Source of the DNA: a virus
DNA: 26,059 nucleotides
Reading direction: 5' to 3' (one strand)
IMG/VR virus record: IMGVR_UViG_3300048582_000069
Location: 1 to 26,059 of that record
Each line of letters starts with the position of its first letter. Position 1 is the first letter of the stretch. Positions 1 through 8,965 of this stretch are shown one piece after another. Position numbers and translations under genes: made by a program. The notes under the pieces are model-generated. The model was given only the letters and a program-made list of their open reading frames with translations. It was not told where the DNA came from and made no database searches.

Positions 1-33
1 AAGGGAACGATGACAATAGAAACAGAGGTGTAA
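1..33 (+). CDS. 3' end of an upstream phage gene (partial)
   Basis: The first 33 bases read without interruption as ten codons (KGTMTIETEV) followed by TAA, five bases before the next ATG. The tight spacing fits the end of the preceding gene in the tail operon. Too little is visible to say what it encodes. Confidence 0.4.
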   Translation, partial: KGTMTIETEV

Positions 34-38
34 AACCT

Positions 39-245
39 ATGTTATCACTATCAAGTGAGGTTGTTAAGGCTGTGGATAAAAACAAGGCTACATTTAACAG
101 AGAAGTAAACGCAGATATGCGCACTATTTCACGATTTGGAAAAGAAACAGAAAAAGGAATTGAAAGCTATATTTTAGATGCTGATTTAGGAGGAGTGAGA
201 TTAAAGCTAACTGTTGATGTTAGCGAAAAACCATGTAAGTGTTAA
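39..245 (+). CDS. Small phage protein of unknown function (68 aa)
   Basis: A short acidic and basic protein without membrane segment or recognisable motif; it ends in EKPCKC, with two cysteines in the last three residues. It starts five bases after the upstream stop and lies 18 bases before the tail-tube candidate, so it is probably co-transcribed with the head-tail/tail genes. Siphophages often have small connector or tail-terminator proteins here, but nothing in the sequence identifies this one. Confidence 0.6.
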   Translation: MLSLSSEVVKAVDKNKATFNREVNADMRTISRFGKETEKGIESYILDADLGGVRLKLTVDVSEKPCKC

Positions 246-263
246 CCTTAAATATAAACAAAA

Positions 264-1196
264 ATGAGTAATTGTTGCCAAAGTGGGTTGCTGAATACTG
301 GAAAACTTCCATGTATCGCAAATCCTGATTACATCGTAGGGGTGTATCTTGTACCGTTGAACTCTTCAACGCCATCTGTTCAAAACTTCATTGATTTATC
401 ACAAGATTTTGAAGCAGACGATTTATTAAACAAATTGCGTGCGACTAGTCCGCTGAATCGTTGGTATCCAATCATGGAGCTTGTCGAAACGGACATGCCG
501 ATTGCAGACACGACATTCGAAACAACAACAGACGGTGTAAAAACTTTCTTGTTCGATGGTATTCGTTCGTTTGTTGCAGAGAAACGTGGGAAAAATGCAC
601 CAATCAAGTTCGCTGAATGTTTGAAAAAACTTCGTTGTTCAGAGTGGGGTGTGTTCATTATCACAGCAAACAACATGTTGCTTGGTGAGCGTAAAAATGG
701 AGATAGATTATACCCGTTTGCGGTAAATCCTGATTCGTTCGACCCGAAAGCAATGTTTAAAACGGTTGGGGCTTCACAAAAATTGATGCTTGCATTTGAT
801 TTGAAGCGTTCAGTTGATTTGTCAAGAATCTACGCATTAGTGGGTAGCGACTTAACAGAAGATGTTGATTTTGTTGAAGTAAACGGATTGATTGACGTTG
901 AGTTAATCGTTGCTAATGAAGTGCTTGATACTACGTTGCAATTTGACTTGCACGTTAATGATAAGTACCGTTCAGGATTGAACCCATCCACAACAGGAAG
1001 CGTAACAGGTTTAGTTGCTGCGGATTTCGCATTGACGATTGATGGTTCAACAGTTACAATTACCTCTATTTCTGAGGTAACTGATGGTAGTTATTCAGTT
1101 GTTGCACCTGCTGGAAGTGCTGGTGAAGAGGTTGTGCTTCGTACGAATGTGCTTCGTGGATACGATGGTACAGTAACATTTACGCACCCTGCATAA
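264..1196 (+). CDS. Putative major tail (tube) protein with C-terminal Ig-like domain
   Basis: A 310-residue protein two to three genes before the tape measure, where siphophages keep the major tail protein. The first ~220 residues form a mixed domain with several beta-rich stretches. The last ~85 residues (from about LNPSTTGSVTGLVAADFALT, rich in T, S, V and G) look like an added immunoglobulin-like domain, a common decoration of tail-tube subunits. The start ATG follows an A-rich stretch (ataaacaaaa), usual for Bacteroidota. The N-terminal CC pair and the CLKKLRC segment are unusual for a tube protein. The role is inferred from gene order, size and domain architecture; another structural role cannot be excluded. 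Confidence 0.55.
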   Translation: MSNCCQSGLLNTGKLPCIANPDYIVGVYLVPLNSSTPSVQNFIDLSQDFEADDLLNKLRATSPLNRWYPIMELVETDMPIADTTFETTTDGVKTFLFDGIRSFVAEKRGKNAPIKFAECLKKLRCSEWGVFIITANNMLLGERKNGDRLYPFAVNPDSFDPKAMFKTVGASQKLMLAFDLKRSVDLSRIYALVGSDLTEDVDFVEVNGLIDVELIVANEVLDTTLQFDLHVNDKYRSGLNPSTTGSVTGLVAADFALTIDGSTVTITSISEVTDGSYSVVAPAGSAGEEVVLRTNVLRGYDGTVTFTHPA

Positions 1197-1198
1197 TA

Positions 1199-1387
1199 AT
1201 GAGAATTGGGAAAACTGAAATACTCGATGAAGCTATCACGGGTATTTCACTTTCCGAAGCCTTGGAAAAATTCAAGACAGCCAGAAAATGTGACGTTTTA
1301 CTGATTTGGGAAGCTTTGAATCCAAAGCCAAGGAAGGTTAAGAAAAAAACAGTCAAAAAAGATGAACCAATCGAAAATATTGATTAG
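1199..1387 (+). CDS. Small tail-region protein of unknown function (62 aa)
   Basis: It starts two bases after the stop of the tail-tube candidate (TAATAATG), so it is probably translationally coupled to it. The N-terminal half could be helical (LSEALEKFKTARKCDVLLIW); the C-terminus is highly basic (KPRKVKKKTVKKDE). The position between tube and tape measure is that of tail assembly chaperones, but the protein is short for that role. Its stop codon TAG lies inside the promoter-like box TAGATTTG that heads the repeat unit downstream. Confidence 0.6.
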   Translation: MRIGKTEILDEAITGISLSEALEKFKTARKCDVLLIWEALNPKPRKVKKKTVKKDEPIENID

Positions 1388-1456
1388 ATTTGTGTACTTC
1401 TTTTTCAGGATTGTGTAGCCATAGGAAAGCCCTTGCAGAAATGTGAGGGTTTTTTT
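1385..1456 (+). ncRNA. Candidate ~60-nt transcript or terminator unit, copy 1
   Basis: A -7-like box TAGATTTG (1385-1392) is followed by a pyrimidine-rich stretch TACTTCTTTTTCAG and then a hairpin: CCCTTGCA (1430-1437) pairs with TGTGAGGG (1442-1449), with two G-T wobbles, followed by seven T (1450-1456). A close relative lies at 14233-14303 with the same order of parts. At minimum this is an intrinsic terminator between the tail-tube and tape-measure transcripts; with the box it could be a free small RNA of about 60 nt. The RNA is an inference; the hairpin and T-run are visible. Confidence 0.5.
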
Positions 1457-1457
1457 G

Positions 1458-1465
1458 TACCTTTG
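1458..1465 (+). promoter_or_regulatory. Bacteroidota -7 promoter box before the tape-measure operon
   Basis: TACCTTTG matches TAnnTTTG and sits directly after the T-run of the hairpin at 1426-1456. It ends four bases before the ATG at 1470, so a transcript from it would be almost leaderless. I see no good -33 TTTG at the usual 19-21 base spacing. Confidence 0.45.
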
Positions 1466-1469
1466 AATC

Positions 1470-1925
1470 ATGTTGGAACAAACAGAAGCATATTTAATGA
1501 TGAAGCGATCTAAAGACCTTAGTCAACGGCTTGCATGGTTTGATACGTTTAAGTTCGACACGGCTTTTAAAAACCTGATTCTTGACAAGGTACGCACGCA
1601 ATTAGACCACGGTAAGAACTCCGAAGGCGTGATAGTTGGGTATTATTCCCTTACTACGGAAATAATCACAAAAGGCAGAAAACAACAAGGAGATAATTAT
1701 AATTTTCAAGATACGGGGGATTTTTTCAGGTCGCTTTACATTGCTTACACGCCCGATTCAATGACTATTGAAGGTGATGGAAAAAAAGACGATGAAGACA
1801 TAATTATAAAGTATTCCAAGGATGGGGATTTGCTCGGTGTAAGTCCTGATGATTGGAATTGGTTTGTGGATCAAATGAAAGAGAAATATATTAGCTATGC
1901 AAGAAAAGTATTATTTAGAAGTTGA
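1470..1925 (+). CDS. Putative tail morphogenesis protein (151 aa), function uncertain
   Basis: An acidic protein that opens a new transcription unit after a terminator and a -7 box. The C-terminal half contains a run typical of small phage neck or tail-completion proteins, with KYSKDGDLLGVSPDDWNWF followed by an amphipathic helix (KEKYISYARKVL). The central TGDFFRSLYIAYTPDSMTIE is compatible with an HK97-gp10-like fold, though I cannot confirm that. It overlaps the next gene by 29 bases in another frame. The position two genes before the tape measure supports a tail assembly role. Confidence 0.55.
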   Translation: MLEQTEAYLMMKRSKDLSQRLAWFDTFKFDTAFKNLILDKVRTQLDHGKNSEGVIVGYYSLTTEIITKGRKQQGDNYNFQDTGDFFRSLYIAYTPDSMTIEGDGKKDDEDIIIKYSKDGDLLGVSPDDWNWFVDQMKEKYISYARKVLFRS

Positions 1926-2346
1926 TGAGTGTCCTTACTATTCATGGCGTAAAGCCAACGAAGGGAAACGGCATTTTCTTCGCAAAGGAAAAGAGGGAAC
2001 AAAAGAGCAAGACGAGAAAGCATGGGAGTTATTATTTCGTAACTTTGTGGAAGTAATTGGATTAAGCGAAGAATTTGAGCAGTATTTAAAGAATTTGGAG
2101 CGGTTAAACAAGATTAACAGCAAGATAATAAGCACGGGAGATAGGTTTCTACTTAATGAACGGGAATATTTGTTAATCGATATTGAGTTATTCGAAAAAC
2201 AAGCGAAGGAAAATAAAGGAAATGCGAGCGATTCAATGCTTATTTTGAGTAAGTTTCAGGGCTACCACTTAAAAGAAAAAGAAGTAACGGTATTGGAATA
2301 TTACAAATTATTGGATAATTATGGGAAAGCAAATAAAGCAGTCTGA
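1897..2346 (+). CDS. Putative tail assembly protein upstream of tape measure (149 aa)
   Basis: A charged, mostly helical protein (ECPYYSWRKANEGKRHFLRK near the start; LFRNFVEVIGLSEEFEQYLK in the middle) that overlaps the gene before by 29 bases and the tape measure by 26 bases. Siphophages place tail assembly chaperones here, often made as two proteins by frameshifting. A simple -1 shift from the preceding gene would not reach this frame, so it is more likely translated from its own ATG (1897). No family recognised with certainty. Confidence 0.6.
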   Translation: MQEKYYLEVDECPYYSWRKANEGKRHFLRKGKEGTKEQDEKAWELLFRNFVEVIGLSEEFEQYLKNLERLNKINSKIISTGDRFLLNEREYLLIDIELFEKQAKENKGNASDSMLILSKFQGYHLKEKEVTVLEYYKLLDNYGKANKAV

Positions 2347-5300
2347 CATTTCAGAAGCTGATGTATTCGGGGCTATTGGTGCGAGTGCTGAAAAGAATAT
2401 ACAGAAAGTTGAAGCGTTGAACGTTGAACTGAAAGGTATAGCGACAGCGGTCAATGACACGATTAAAAAAACGGGTAAAAACTCCGAAAAGGAAATCAAT
2501 ATACTTGTACAGCTTTCAAAGACATTAAACGACCTTACAACGAAAATCGTAAAGAATAATAAAGCGATTACAGATAGTGAAATCCTACGCACTAAAGCAA
2601 TGAATGCGCAGGAAATAGCACTTGAAAAACTTAGACGTGAACAGCAAAAAACAGCATTTGAAGCCGAAAAACAAGCCATTGCAATAAACAAAGCTAGAAA
2701 CTCAGCTAAAGAAGCAGAACGCCCGTATAACAAACTTTCAGCACGTTTAAATGAGTTACGCAAGAATTACAAGGATTTAGCCGTTGCAGGAAACGAAAAC
2801 AGCGCAGCAGCTAGAAAAATGAAAGCGGAAATAGATTCCTTGGACAAAACATTGAAACGTGTTGATGGGAATGTGGGGCAATTTCAGAGGAATGTAGGTA
2901 ACTATTCGAGTGCATTTGGAAAGATGCAAGGGATGTTAGGTAGTCTAGGTTTAACTCTTGGAGTCGGTGCGGTTGTTCGTGAATCATTTAATGTGATTAA
3001 AGACTTTGACCAAGGAGTTGCAAACTTAGCTTCTGTATTAGGTACTACACGCTCACAGATTCAGGGACTTGAAGCAGATGCGAAACGATTAGGTGCAAGT
3101 ACTTCTTTCACAGCTACCGAGGTCGCTAACTTACAAACTGAATTTGCAAAATTAGGATTTACAGAAGCGGAAATCTTAAAGGTAACGGAAGGTACATTAA
3201 GTTTAGCAGCTGCAACAGGAACAGAATTAGCAAGAGCAGCAGAGGTGGCAGGTTCAACACTTCGAGGTTTTGGACTTGATGCAAGCGAAACGAATAGAGT
3301 TACCGATGTAATGGCGAAGTCGTTTAGTGCTTCCGCATTGGACATGGAAAAATTTGCTGAATCAATGAAGTATGTTGCACCCGTTGCGAAGGTTGCAGGA
3401 CTTACAATTGAAGAAACTACTGCAATGCTCGGGGCAATGGCGAACGCTGGTATCAGTGGTTCAATGGCAGGTACTTCATTACGCCAAATTATTTCAGAGT
3501 TAGATAAAACAGGAAAGTCAACAGGTGAAGCATTAGCAGACCTTGCAAAGAAAGGGTTGAACCTTGCAGATGCGGAGGATGAAGTTGGAAAAAATGCCAA
3601 AACAGCTTTATTGGTATTAGCAGACCAAACGAAACAAATTGATGCGTTAACAACTAGCTTTAATGATGCAGAAGGTTCAGCCAAGGCAATGGCAGATGAG
3701 CAATTAAACACATTAGGCGGTGCAATTGCGTTGCTTACAAGTGCGTTTGAAGGTTACATTTTAGGGCTAAACGATTCCACAAAAGCAAGCAACGGATTTA
3801 AAGATTCAATTAAATTTATTGCTGACAATTTACCAGCAATTCTAAACGGGCTAGGTAAATTAATGGCGTTGTTTGCTATCATGATAGTAAGACAAAAAGT
3901 CCTGAATAGTGGAATGATTGAGTTTACTAAAAATCTATTTTCAGCAAACGAAGGGTTTGCAGACGGTGCTAGTAATGCGCAAAAGTTTGGTAATGCATTG
4001 AAGGGAATTGGTTGGAGTGCTTTAATAGCTGTTGTGTGGGAAGTAGGCAGAGCAATTTGGAACTATGTAGATGGAACACAAGAAGCTATTTGGGTAACAG
4101 AACAGTTTGAGAAAGCAAATAAAAGCCTAAATTCTACGATTACTGAGTACTTAGATAAAATGAATCAACAGATTGAAATGAAACGCTTGTTAATTCGTGA
4201 GGAATTGGCAGAAGGTAAGATTTCGCAAAAGGTAGCAGATGAAAGATTAAAGGCACTAGATAGCTTAAATAAAGAGAATTTGAAAGGTATCCGTTTACGT
4301 TTAGATGCTATGAGACAAGAAAAACAACTCGAATTAGAACAGTTGGAGAGACAAAAAGCAGGTTTAAATCAATTCACTTCACCATTTGAGTATGGCAAAT
4401 TAACAGCTGAAATTGTAAAGCGTAAAGGTGAAATAAAAGCGTTAAACACACAATTAAAAGACGTTATTTCACAACAGAATCAAAACAACATTCAGCTAAA
4501 GCAAGAGGAAGTTTTAACGAAGGAAGTAAACAAATCTAAAGATAAATCAACAAAAGCAACAGAGAAAAAAACAAAAGCTACGGAGAAAGAAGTCACGGCG
4601 TTACGTGAACAATTACAGTTGATACGTGAAATCGAAGGGGCTTTTTTAGACATGGAAGCGGATGATTTAAGCGGTAGAATTGAACAAGCAACACGCTCAC
4701 AGCTTGCAAACATTCAAGATGCAGGAAGCTATACTATTGACGTATTAAACGACTTAATCGCAAAGGAAACGGAACTAAAGAAAGCTATCATTGAAAGGCA
4801 ATATTACGATGATATTGCAGGCGGAATGAATATCGAACTAGCGACAGCGAAGCGAAATAAAGCTATTCAGGATTTGGATGAGGAACAGTTGTCTAAGAAA
4901 AAAGACATTTTGGATGAACTTGAAACATCTCAAGAAAACTACTATAATAAAGATTTAGACAACCAAAAAGACTATGTTGATAAAACGGAGGAATTCAACA
5001 AAAAGCTACGGGATTTTTCACGACAAACAGCTGACGAAATCATACAGCAGTTGAAACGTGTTAGCGAAGAAAGAGAAAGCGAATTTGATAGACGTATAGA
5101 TGCGGAACAGAGTTTACAAGACCAACTAGCAGAACAGGCAAACGCAGGAAATATTCAAGCGCAACAATCAATACTTGCAAGTCAACAAGCAGAACAAAAA
5201 GCTACGATCGCAAAACAAAAAGAGCAACAGAAACAGCAACGACTTGATGAGATTAATATCTTGATGAAAGCGATACAGCAAAACGTTGACAATGGTGACA

Positions 5301-5767
5301 ATATACCTATTGCGACTAGTAAAGCAGGTATTCAAGTGGGATTTGTGAAAAAATTTGTTAGTCTTTTTTCTAAGGTGAAAGGATTTATAAAAGGAACAGA
5401 GGGTGTTGTAGCTGATGAAGATAAACCTATAATGAGCGGTAGGGATGGACATTTAGTGCGTGTCGATGGAAAAGAAAAAATAATAAAAGAGGATTATGTC
5501 AGTAAACTAGCGAATGCTGGACTGAGGAAAACGTCCGATATCGTGAGTAGTGCTATCATGTATCAAAATATCGCTACTAAAGGCGGTCAAGTAGGTTATT
5601 CGATTGACTTGGGTAGTGTTGTAAACAAGTTAGATGAGTTGCAAAAGACTATCAAAAACAAGCCTGAAACAACCATTTCACCGTTAATTATTGAAGGCAT
5701 GGCAAAGGGAGTTGTTGAATCACATAAACAAGGGAATGTTACACGTCTTAATAAGTATTTATCATGA
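2321..5767 (+). CDS. Phage tail tape measure protein
   Basis: At 1148 residues this is the longest gene of the window. Residues 1-225 are charged coiled coil (LEKLRREQQKTAFEAEKQAI). Residues ~228-400 carry the TP901-type core, with FDQGVANLASVLGTTR, LGASTSFTATEVANLQTEFA and MLGAMANAGISGSMAGTSLR. Hydrophobic stretches at ~504-525 (GLGKLMALFAIMIV) and ~563-582 (GWSALIAVVWEVGRAIWNYV) are usual for tape measures, which span the host membrane during DNA entry. A second long coiled coil follows. Near residue 1040 is GRDGHLVRVDGKEKII, a segment I associate with Bacteroidota phage tape measures. The ruler length predicts a long, flexible siphophage tail of roughly 170 nm if the usual ~1.5 angstrom per residue holds. 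Confidence 0.95.
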   Translation: MGKQIKQSDISEADVFGAIGASAEKNIQKVEALNVELKGIATAVNDTIKKTGKNSEKEINILVQLSKTLNDLTTKIVKNNKAITDSEILRTKAMNAQEIALEKLRREQQKTAFEAEKQAIAINKARNSAKEAERPYNKLSARLNELRKNYKDLAVAGNENSAAARKMKAEIDSLDKTLKRVDGNVGQFQRNVGNYSSAFGKMQGMLGSLGLTLGVGAVVRESFNVIKDFDQGVANLASVLGTTRSQIQGLEADAKRLGASTSFTATEVANLQTEFAKLGFTEAEILKVTEGTLSLAAATGTELARAAEVAGSTLRGFGLDASETNRVTDVMAKSFSASALDMEKFAESMKYVAPVAKVAGLTIEETTAMLGAMANAGISGSMAGTSLRQIISELDKTGKSTGEALADLAKKGLNLADAEDEVGKNAKTALLVLADQTKQIDALTTSFNDAEGSAKAMADEQLNTLGGAIALLTSAFEGYILGLNDSTKASNGFKDSIKFIADNLPAILNGLGKLMALFAIMIVRQKVLNSGMIEFTKNLFSANEGFADGASNAQKFGNALKGIGWSALIAVVWEVGRAIWNYVDGTQEAIWVTEQFEKANKSLNSTITEYLDKMNQQIEMKRLLIREELAEGKISQKVADERLKALDSLNKENLKGIRLRLDAMRQEKQLELEQLERQKAGLNQFTSPFEYGKLTAEIVKRKGEIKALNTQLKDVISQQNQNNIQLKQEEVLTKEVNKSKDKSTKATEKKTKATEKEVTALREQLQLIREIEGAFLDMEADDLSGRIEQATRSQLANIQDAGSYTIDVLNDLIAKETELKKAIIERQYYDDIAGGMNIELATAKRNKAIQDLDEEQLSKKKDILDELETSQENYYNKDLDNQKDYVDKTEEFNKKLRDFSRQTADEIIQQLKRVSEERESEFDRRIDAEQSLQDQLAEQANAGNIQAQQSILASQQAEQKATIAKQKEQQKQQRLDEINILMKAIQQNVDNGDNIPIATSKAGIQVGFVKKFVSLFSKVKGFIKGTEGVVADEDKPIMSGRDGHLVRVDGKEKIIKEDYVSKLANAGLRKTSDIVSSAIMYQNIATKGGQVGYSIDLGSVVNKLDELQKTIKNKPETTISPLIIEGMAKGVVESHKQGNVTRLNKYLS

Positions 5768-7455
5768 TTAGATTATTAGCACCGTGGGGAGAATTACAGC
5801 CCGTTGAGCGTGATGTAATTGGCTTTAAGTCTACATTCGGAAAACGCCCTAATTTGTTAGCATTTAACACGGAAACATTGACCTTGAAGAATGAGGATTT
5901 CGTTCAAGTGATGCAACATATTCAAACGATAGGACGTTTTCAAGATATTCCAGTAACTGTTCAAGGGGATAACTTTACCGGTAATTACATTTTATCGTTA
6001 CGTGGTGCGCAGAAAACACTCAATAGCATTACCGTTTCAATCAGACCAAGGAAGGGAAATCTAACATTTTTTGAGCGTGCAGATGCGTTAACTTTTGAGT
6101 CGTTGAACTTCTTGAATGCACTTGATGAATCAACATTTGTAGAAATCCCCTACTTAGTTGTGAAGCCTGATTTGGTGCTTCAATCGTTGATTGTATCATT
6201 TACCATTTATTCGCTATCTATTGAAATTGCACGCACGATTAAAGAGATTGCAGACGTAACAGCTCAAGGTTCGAACGTACTAGCTCCACAGGTAGCAATA
6301 TTGCAAGGTGTAATTTTGGCAGCATATTTGGCGGTATTGGTTGCTACATTGGTACTCTATGTGATTGAATTGAAACGTTTGTTTTTCCCGAAATTACGCT
6401 ACTTCAAAGCAATGCGAGACTATGACCTTATACGTCAAGGTTGCGAACACTTAGGCTATACGCTTCAAAGCGACTTGCTAGAGAACCAACTCCGAAAACT
6501 TGCAACGCTACCAATACCACTAACACGGGATTTGACACGGAAAAGTATTTTTGATTTTATTCCTGATGAGTTGAGTAACGATGTGTTTAATTATGGGTAT
6601 CCAACTTCACAGGATACCGTGCCAACATTAGGAGCATTAATCGAACAGATTGAAACTATTTACAACGCAGAAACGCACATTTACAACGGGGTGGTGCGTA
6701 TTGAAACACGCCAAACATTCATTCAAAATCCAATTGCAACGCTACCAAGTGTATTCAACGACCAATCCAACAACACGAACGTAAATGCGTGGGATGAGGA
6801 AAACGTATGGAAACGAAAACTGTTAAGCTGGCAAATTGACTATTCAGATGCACATACTACCGACAATTTCAACGGCTTAGGCACGGAAAAAAGCACAGAA
6901 GCAATAGTAATAACCGAACCCGACTTAGTGAATTACACGGGTTTTAAAAGTGAAACATTCAATTTCGCACTTGGTAGACGAAAAACAAAGCTAACAACTA
7001 TTGAAAAACTCGTAAGGGGGTTGTTTGTCGTTGTTGATGGCTTCGTGAATTTCCTTGGCGGAAATAGCGCACTTGCTCAAGGTGTAGCAGATAGAGTAGG
7101 TGTATTAATGATTAGTGAGGAAACATTCAGTGTTACCAAGAAACTATGGATTAATGACGATGGTCGGCAACCACAGGATTACATAGGAAATTTGAACGCT
7201 GTTTTCATCTACGAGTGGTATCACAAAGACCAAGAATTAAGTGTAAACGATGGCGAAATTTACGATTCTATGCCTATTCCATGCACACAATTTGAATTTC
7301 AGAAATTTGCACAAAATAAATACGTAAATTTGCAAGGAACGACAGATGTAGTGCAATTGTTAGAAGCTAATTACAACGATGATGAGCGAAAGGCAATTGT
7401 ATCATTTAAGAAGTTCACAGGAGCAAGTAACACGAAAGTAACAACGGTATTCTAA
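5764..7455 (+). CDS. Baseplate/distal-tail-like protein with two hydrophobic segments
   Basis: A 563-residue protein whose ATG overlaps the tape-measure stop (ATGA), the usual place of distal tail and baseplate hub proteins. The N-terminal ~130 residues are beta-rich (IPVTVQGDNFTGNYILSLRG), as in Dit or hub domains. Two strongly hydrophobic segments at ~138-158 (LIVSFTIYSLSIEI) and ~179-203 (ILQGVILAAYLAVLVATLVL) are odd for a baseplate protein and look like a transmembrane hairpin, perhaps inserted in the host membrane at infection. The remaining ~350 residues are mixed alpha/beta with no enzymatic motif visible. The role rests on position. Confidence 0.6.
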   Translation: MIRLLAPWGELQPVERDVIGFKSTFGKRPNLLAFNTETLTLKNEDFVQVMQHIQTIGRFQDIPVTVQGDNFTGNYILSLRGAQKTLNSITVSIRPRKGNLTFFERADALTFESLNFLNALDESTFVEIPYLVVKPDLVLQSLIVSFTIYSLSIEIARTIKEIADVTAQGSNVLAPQVAILQGVILAAYLAVLVATLVLYVIELKRLFFPKLRYFKAMRDYDLIRQGCEHLGYTLQSDLLENQLRKLATLPIPLTRDLTRKSIFDFIPDELSNDVFNYGYPTSQDTVPTLGALIEQIETIYNAETHIYNGVVRIETRQTFIQNPIATLPSVFNDQSNNTNVNAWDEENVWKRKLLSWQIDYSDAHTTDNFNGLGTEKSTEAIVITEPDLVNYTGFKSETFNFALGRRKTKLTTIEKLVRGLFVVVDGFVNFLGGNSALAQGVADRVGVLMISEETFSVTKKLWINDDGRQPQDYIGNLNAVFIYEWYHKDQELSVNDGEIYDSMPIPCTQFEFQKFAQNKYVNLQGTTDVVQLLEANYNDDERKAIVSFKKFTGASNTKVTTVF

Positions 7456-8738
7456 TGAATCAACTAGATAGAGTAACAGAAGTTAATGAGGTCACAGGAA
7501 ATGACTTTATTACGGTGTACATTGAAGAAGGCGGCGTATTGGTATTGCGGAAAATCAAGACTTCAAACGCTTTCAACGGTCAAACACTAATTCAAAACGT
7601 TGTGTTTGTTTCTGAAAAAGCGGATTTCCCTACACCCGTTGCAGGTGTTATAACATTACTTGCAGGCTACACTTATATAATCACAACCACGGTTGACTTA
7701 ATGGGGGATAGACTTGTTTGCGGTGGTGTAGTAAACTTATTCGGTACTTCATCAGAAACGAGCTATTTAACCTCCACAGGGTTGGGTGTTGGTGTACCTT
7801 TGGTTACGTCAATTTATACGGTGGTTTTTCGTTATATGACCTTTCACGATGTTGACACTTGCTACTCTATTGATGGAAATACTAACCTTGTTGCACTCGA
7901 TTGGATTGGTGTTAATTGGTTAAATGTACCCAACGTTGGAGAAATAAACACGTGTGACAATTTCATTTTAGAAACGTGCGCTTTTCTTGGTGCGAACGGA
8001 ATGACATTCACGGGAACGATTGGAACGATTGGTATTACAAACAGTTTATTCCGTGGCATTGATTCGGTATCTATTCCAATCATTGAAGTACAAGCAAGTT
8101 GCACAATTACACGAAGGTTTAGGATTCTGTTTAGTTCAATCATTTCGCTAACTTCAAACACGGGAATTGCATTTTCAACAAGCGCAGTAGTACCAATTGA
8201 AGGATATATTTTACAGACTGTTAATTTTAGCGGAAACGGCACGTATCAAACGGGCGTAACAGCACAAGACAATAAAGCACTTTTTGAGGGGTGTAGAGGT
8301 ATTGAGAATAGCGGTTCGGTAGCACAGTACTACATGAATGCGAACGCAGTAGCAACAGATATAGTAACTCAAAATGTATTCGTGAAAGCTGGAGGAACTA
8401 CCACAGCAGGTACTATTATACAGCGATTCACACACACTAACAACCGAGCGACTTACGTAGGGGCTTTGAGTGGTATTTTTAAGGTGACTATTTCAGTAAG
8501 TGCAACAAGTGGAAACAACCAGTTACTACGTTTTAGAGTTGCGAAAAACGGGACCACAATAGCACAAAGTGAGGTTGAGGAAACGACATCAGGAACAGGA
8601 AGAAGTCAAACGCTAATTTGTCAAGACTTGGTTTCATTGGTTACTAATGATTTTATAGAGTTGTGGGTTGCGAATGGAAGCACAAACCAAGATATAACAG
8701 TTGAGAATTTGAACGTAATAATTGAAAAAATAAACTAA
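7455..8738 (+). CDS. Tail fibre-like protein: beta-helix plus C-terminal jelly roll
   Basis: The ATG shares its A with the preceding stop (TAATG). Residues ~60-330 consist of short T/V/I/G-rich repeats (ITLLAGYTYIITTTVDLMGD, TFTGTIGTIGITNSLF) typical of a right-handed parallel beta-helix, as in receptor-binding tail spikes. Residues ~333-427 (ALSGIFKVTISVSATSGNNQ, LRFRVAKNGTTIAQSE, FIELWVANGSTNQDITVEN) look like the C1q/TNF-type jelly-roll head seen on many phage receptor-binding proteins. It probably binds the host surface, possibly as a trimer. No catalytic residues for polysaccharide cleavage stand out. Confidence 0.7.
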   Translation: MNQLDRVTEVNEVTGNDFITVYIEEGGVLVLRKIKTSNAFNGQTLIQNVVFVSEKADFPTPVAGVITLLAGYTYIITTTVDLMGDRLVCGGVVNLFGTSSETSYLTSTGLGVGVPLVTSIYTVVFRYMTFHDVDTCYSIDGNTNLVALDWIGVNWLNVPNVGEINTCDNFILETCAFLGANGMTFTGTIGTIGITNSLFRGIDSVSIPIIEVQASCTITRRFRILFSSIISLTSNTGIAFSTSAVVPIEGYILQTVNFSGNGTYQTGVTAQDNKALFEGCRGIENSGSVAQYYMNANAVATDIVTQNVFVKAGGTTTAGTIIQRFTHTNNRATYVGALSGIFKVTISVSATSGNNQLLRFRVAKNGTTIAQSEVEETTSGTGRSQTLICQDLVSLVTNDFIELWVANGSTNQDITVENLNVIIEKIN

Positions 8739-8965
8739 TGAACAAGCTACTCAAACACGCAGAAGAATTATTAAAAGGCTCGCCCGATTTAATCAATTCG
8801 GTATTTAAAAATCCTGAAATTGCGAAACTTCCAGCAGAGGATAGAATCAAAATCAATAACGCAAAAATTGAAATTGACAAGGTTTTTAACGACATTTCTC
8901 AAAATAAAACTGTAAATTTGACGAAATTAAATAGTATAATCGATGGGCTTAACAGTACTAGGTAG
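8738..8965 (+). CDS. Small tail-region protein of unknown function (75 aa)
   Basis: A helical, charged protein without cysteines or membrane segment (LLKHAEELLKGSPDLINSVF). It starts on the stop codon of the fibre gene (TAATG) and overlaps the next gene by 23 bases, so it belongs to the tail operon and is translationally coupled on both sides. It could be a fibre or baseplate assembly chaperone, but nothing in the sequence shows this. Confidence 0.6.
   Translation: MNKLLKHAEELLKGSPDLINSVFKNPEIAKLPAEDRIKINNAKIEIDKVFNDISQNKTVNLTKLNSIIDGLNSTR

Noticed and set aside
1890-1930. Programmed -1 frameshift joining the genes at 1470 and 1897, as in lambda G/GT
   Set aside because: The second frame is +1 (or -2) relative to the first, so a -1 slip does not reach it, and I see no classical slippery heptamer in the overlap. 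It has its own ATG at 1897.
3061-3711. 216-codon reading frame on the minus strand inside the tape measure
   Set aside because: It is an antisense shadow of the alanine/serine-rich tape-measure core; no start context, no partners, and the plus strand clearly encodes a known family.
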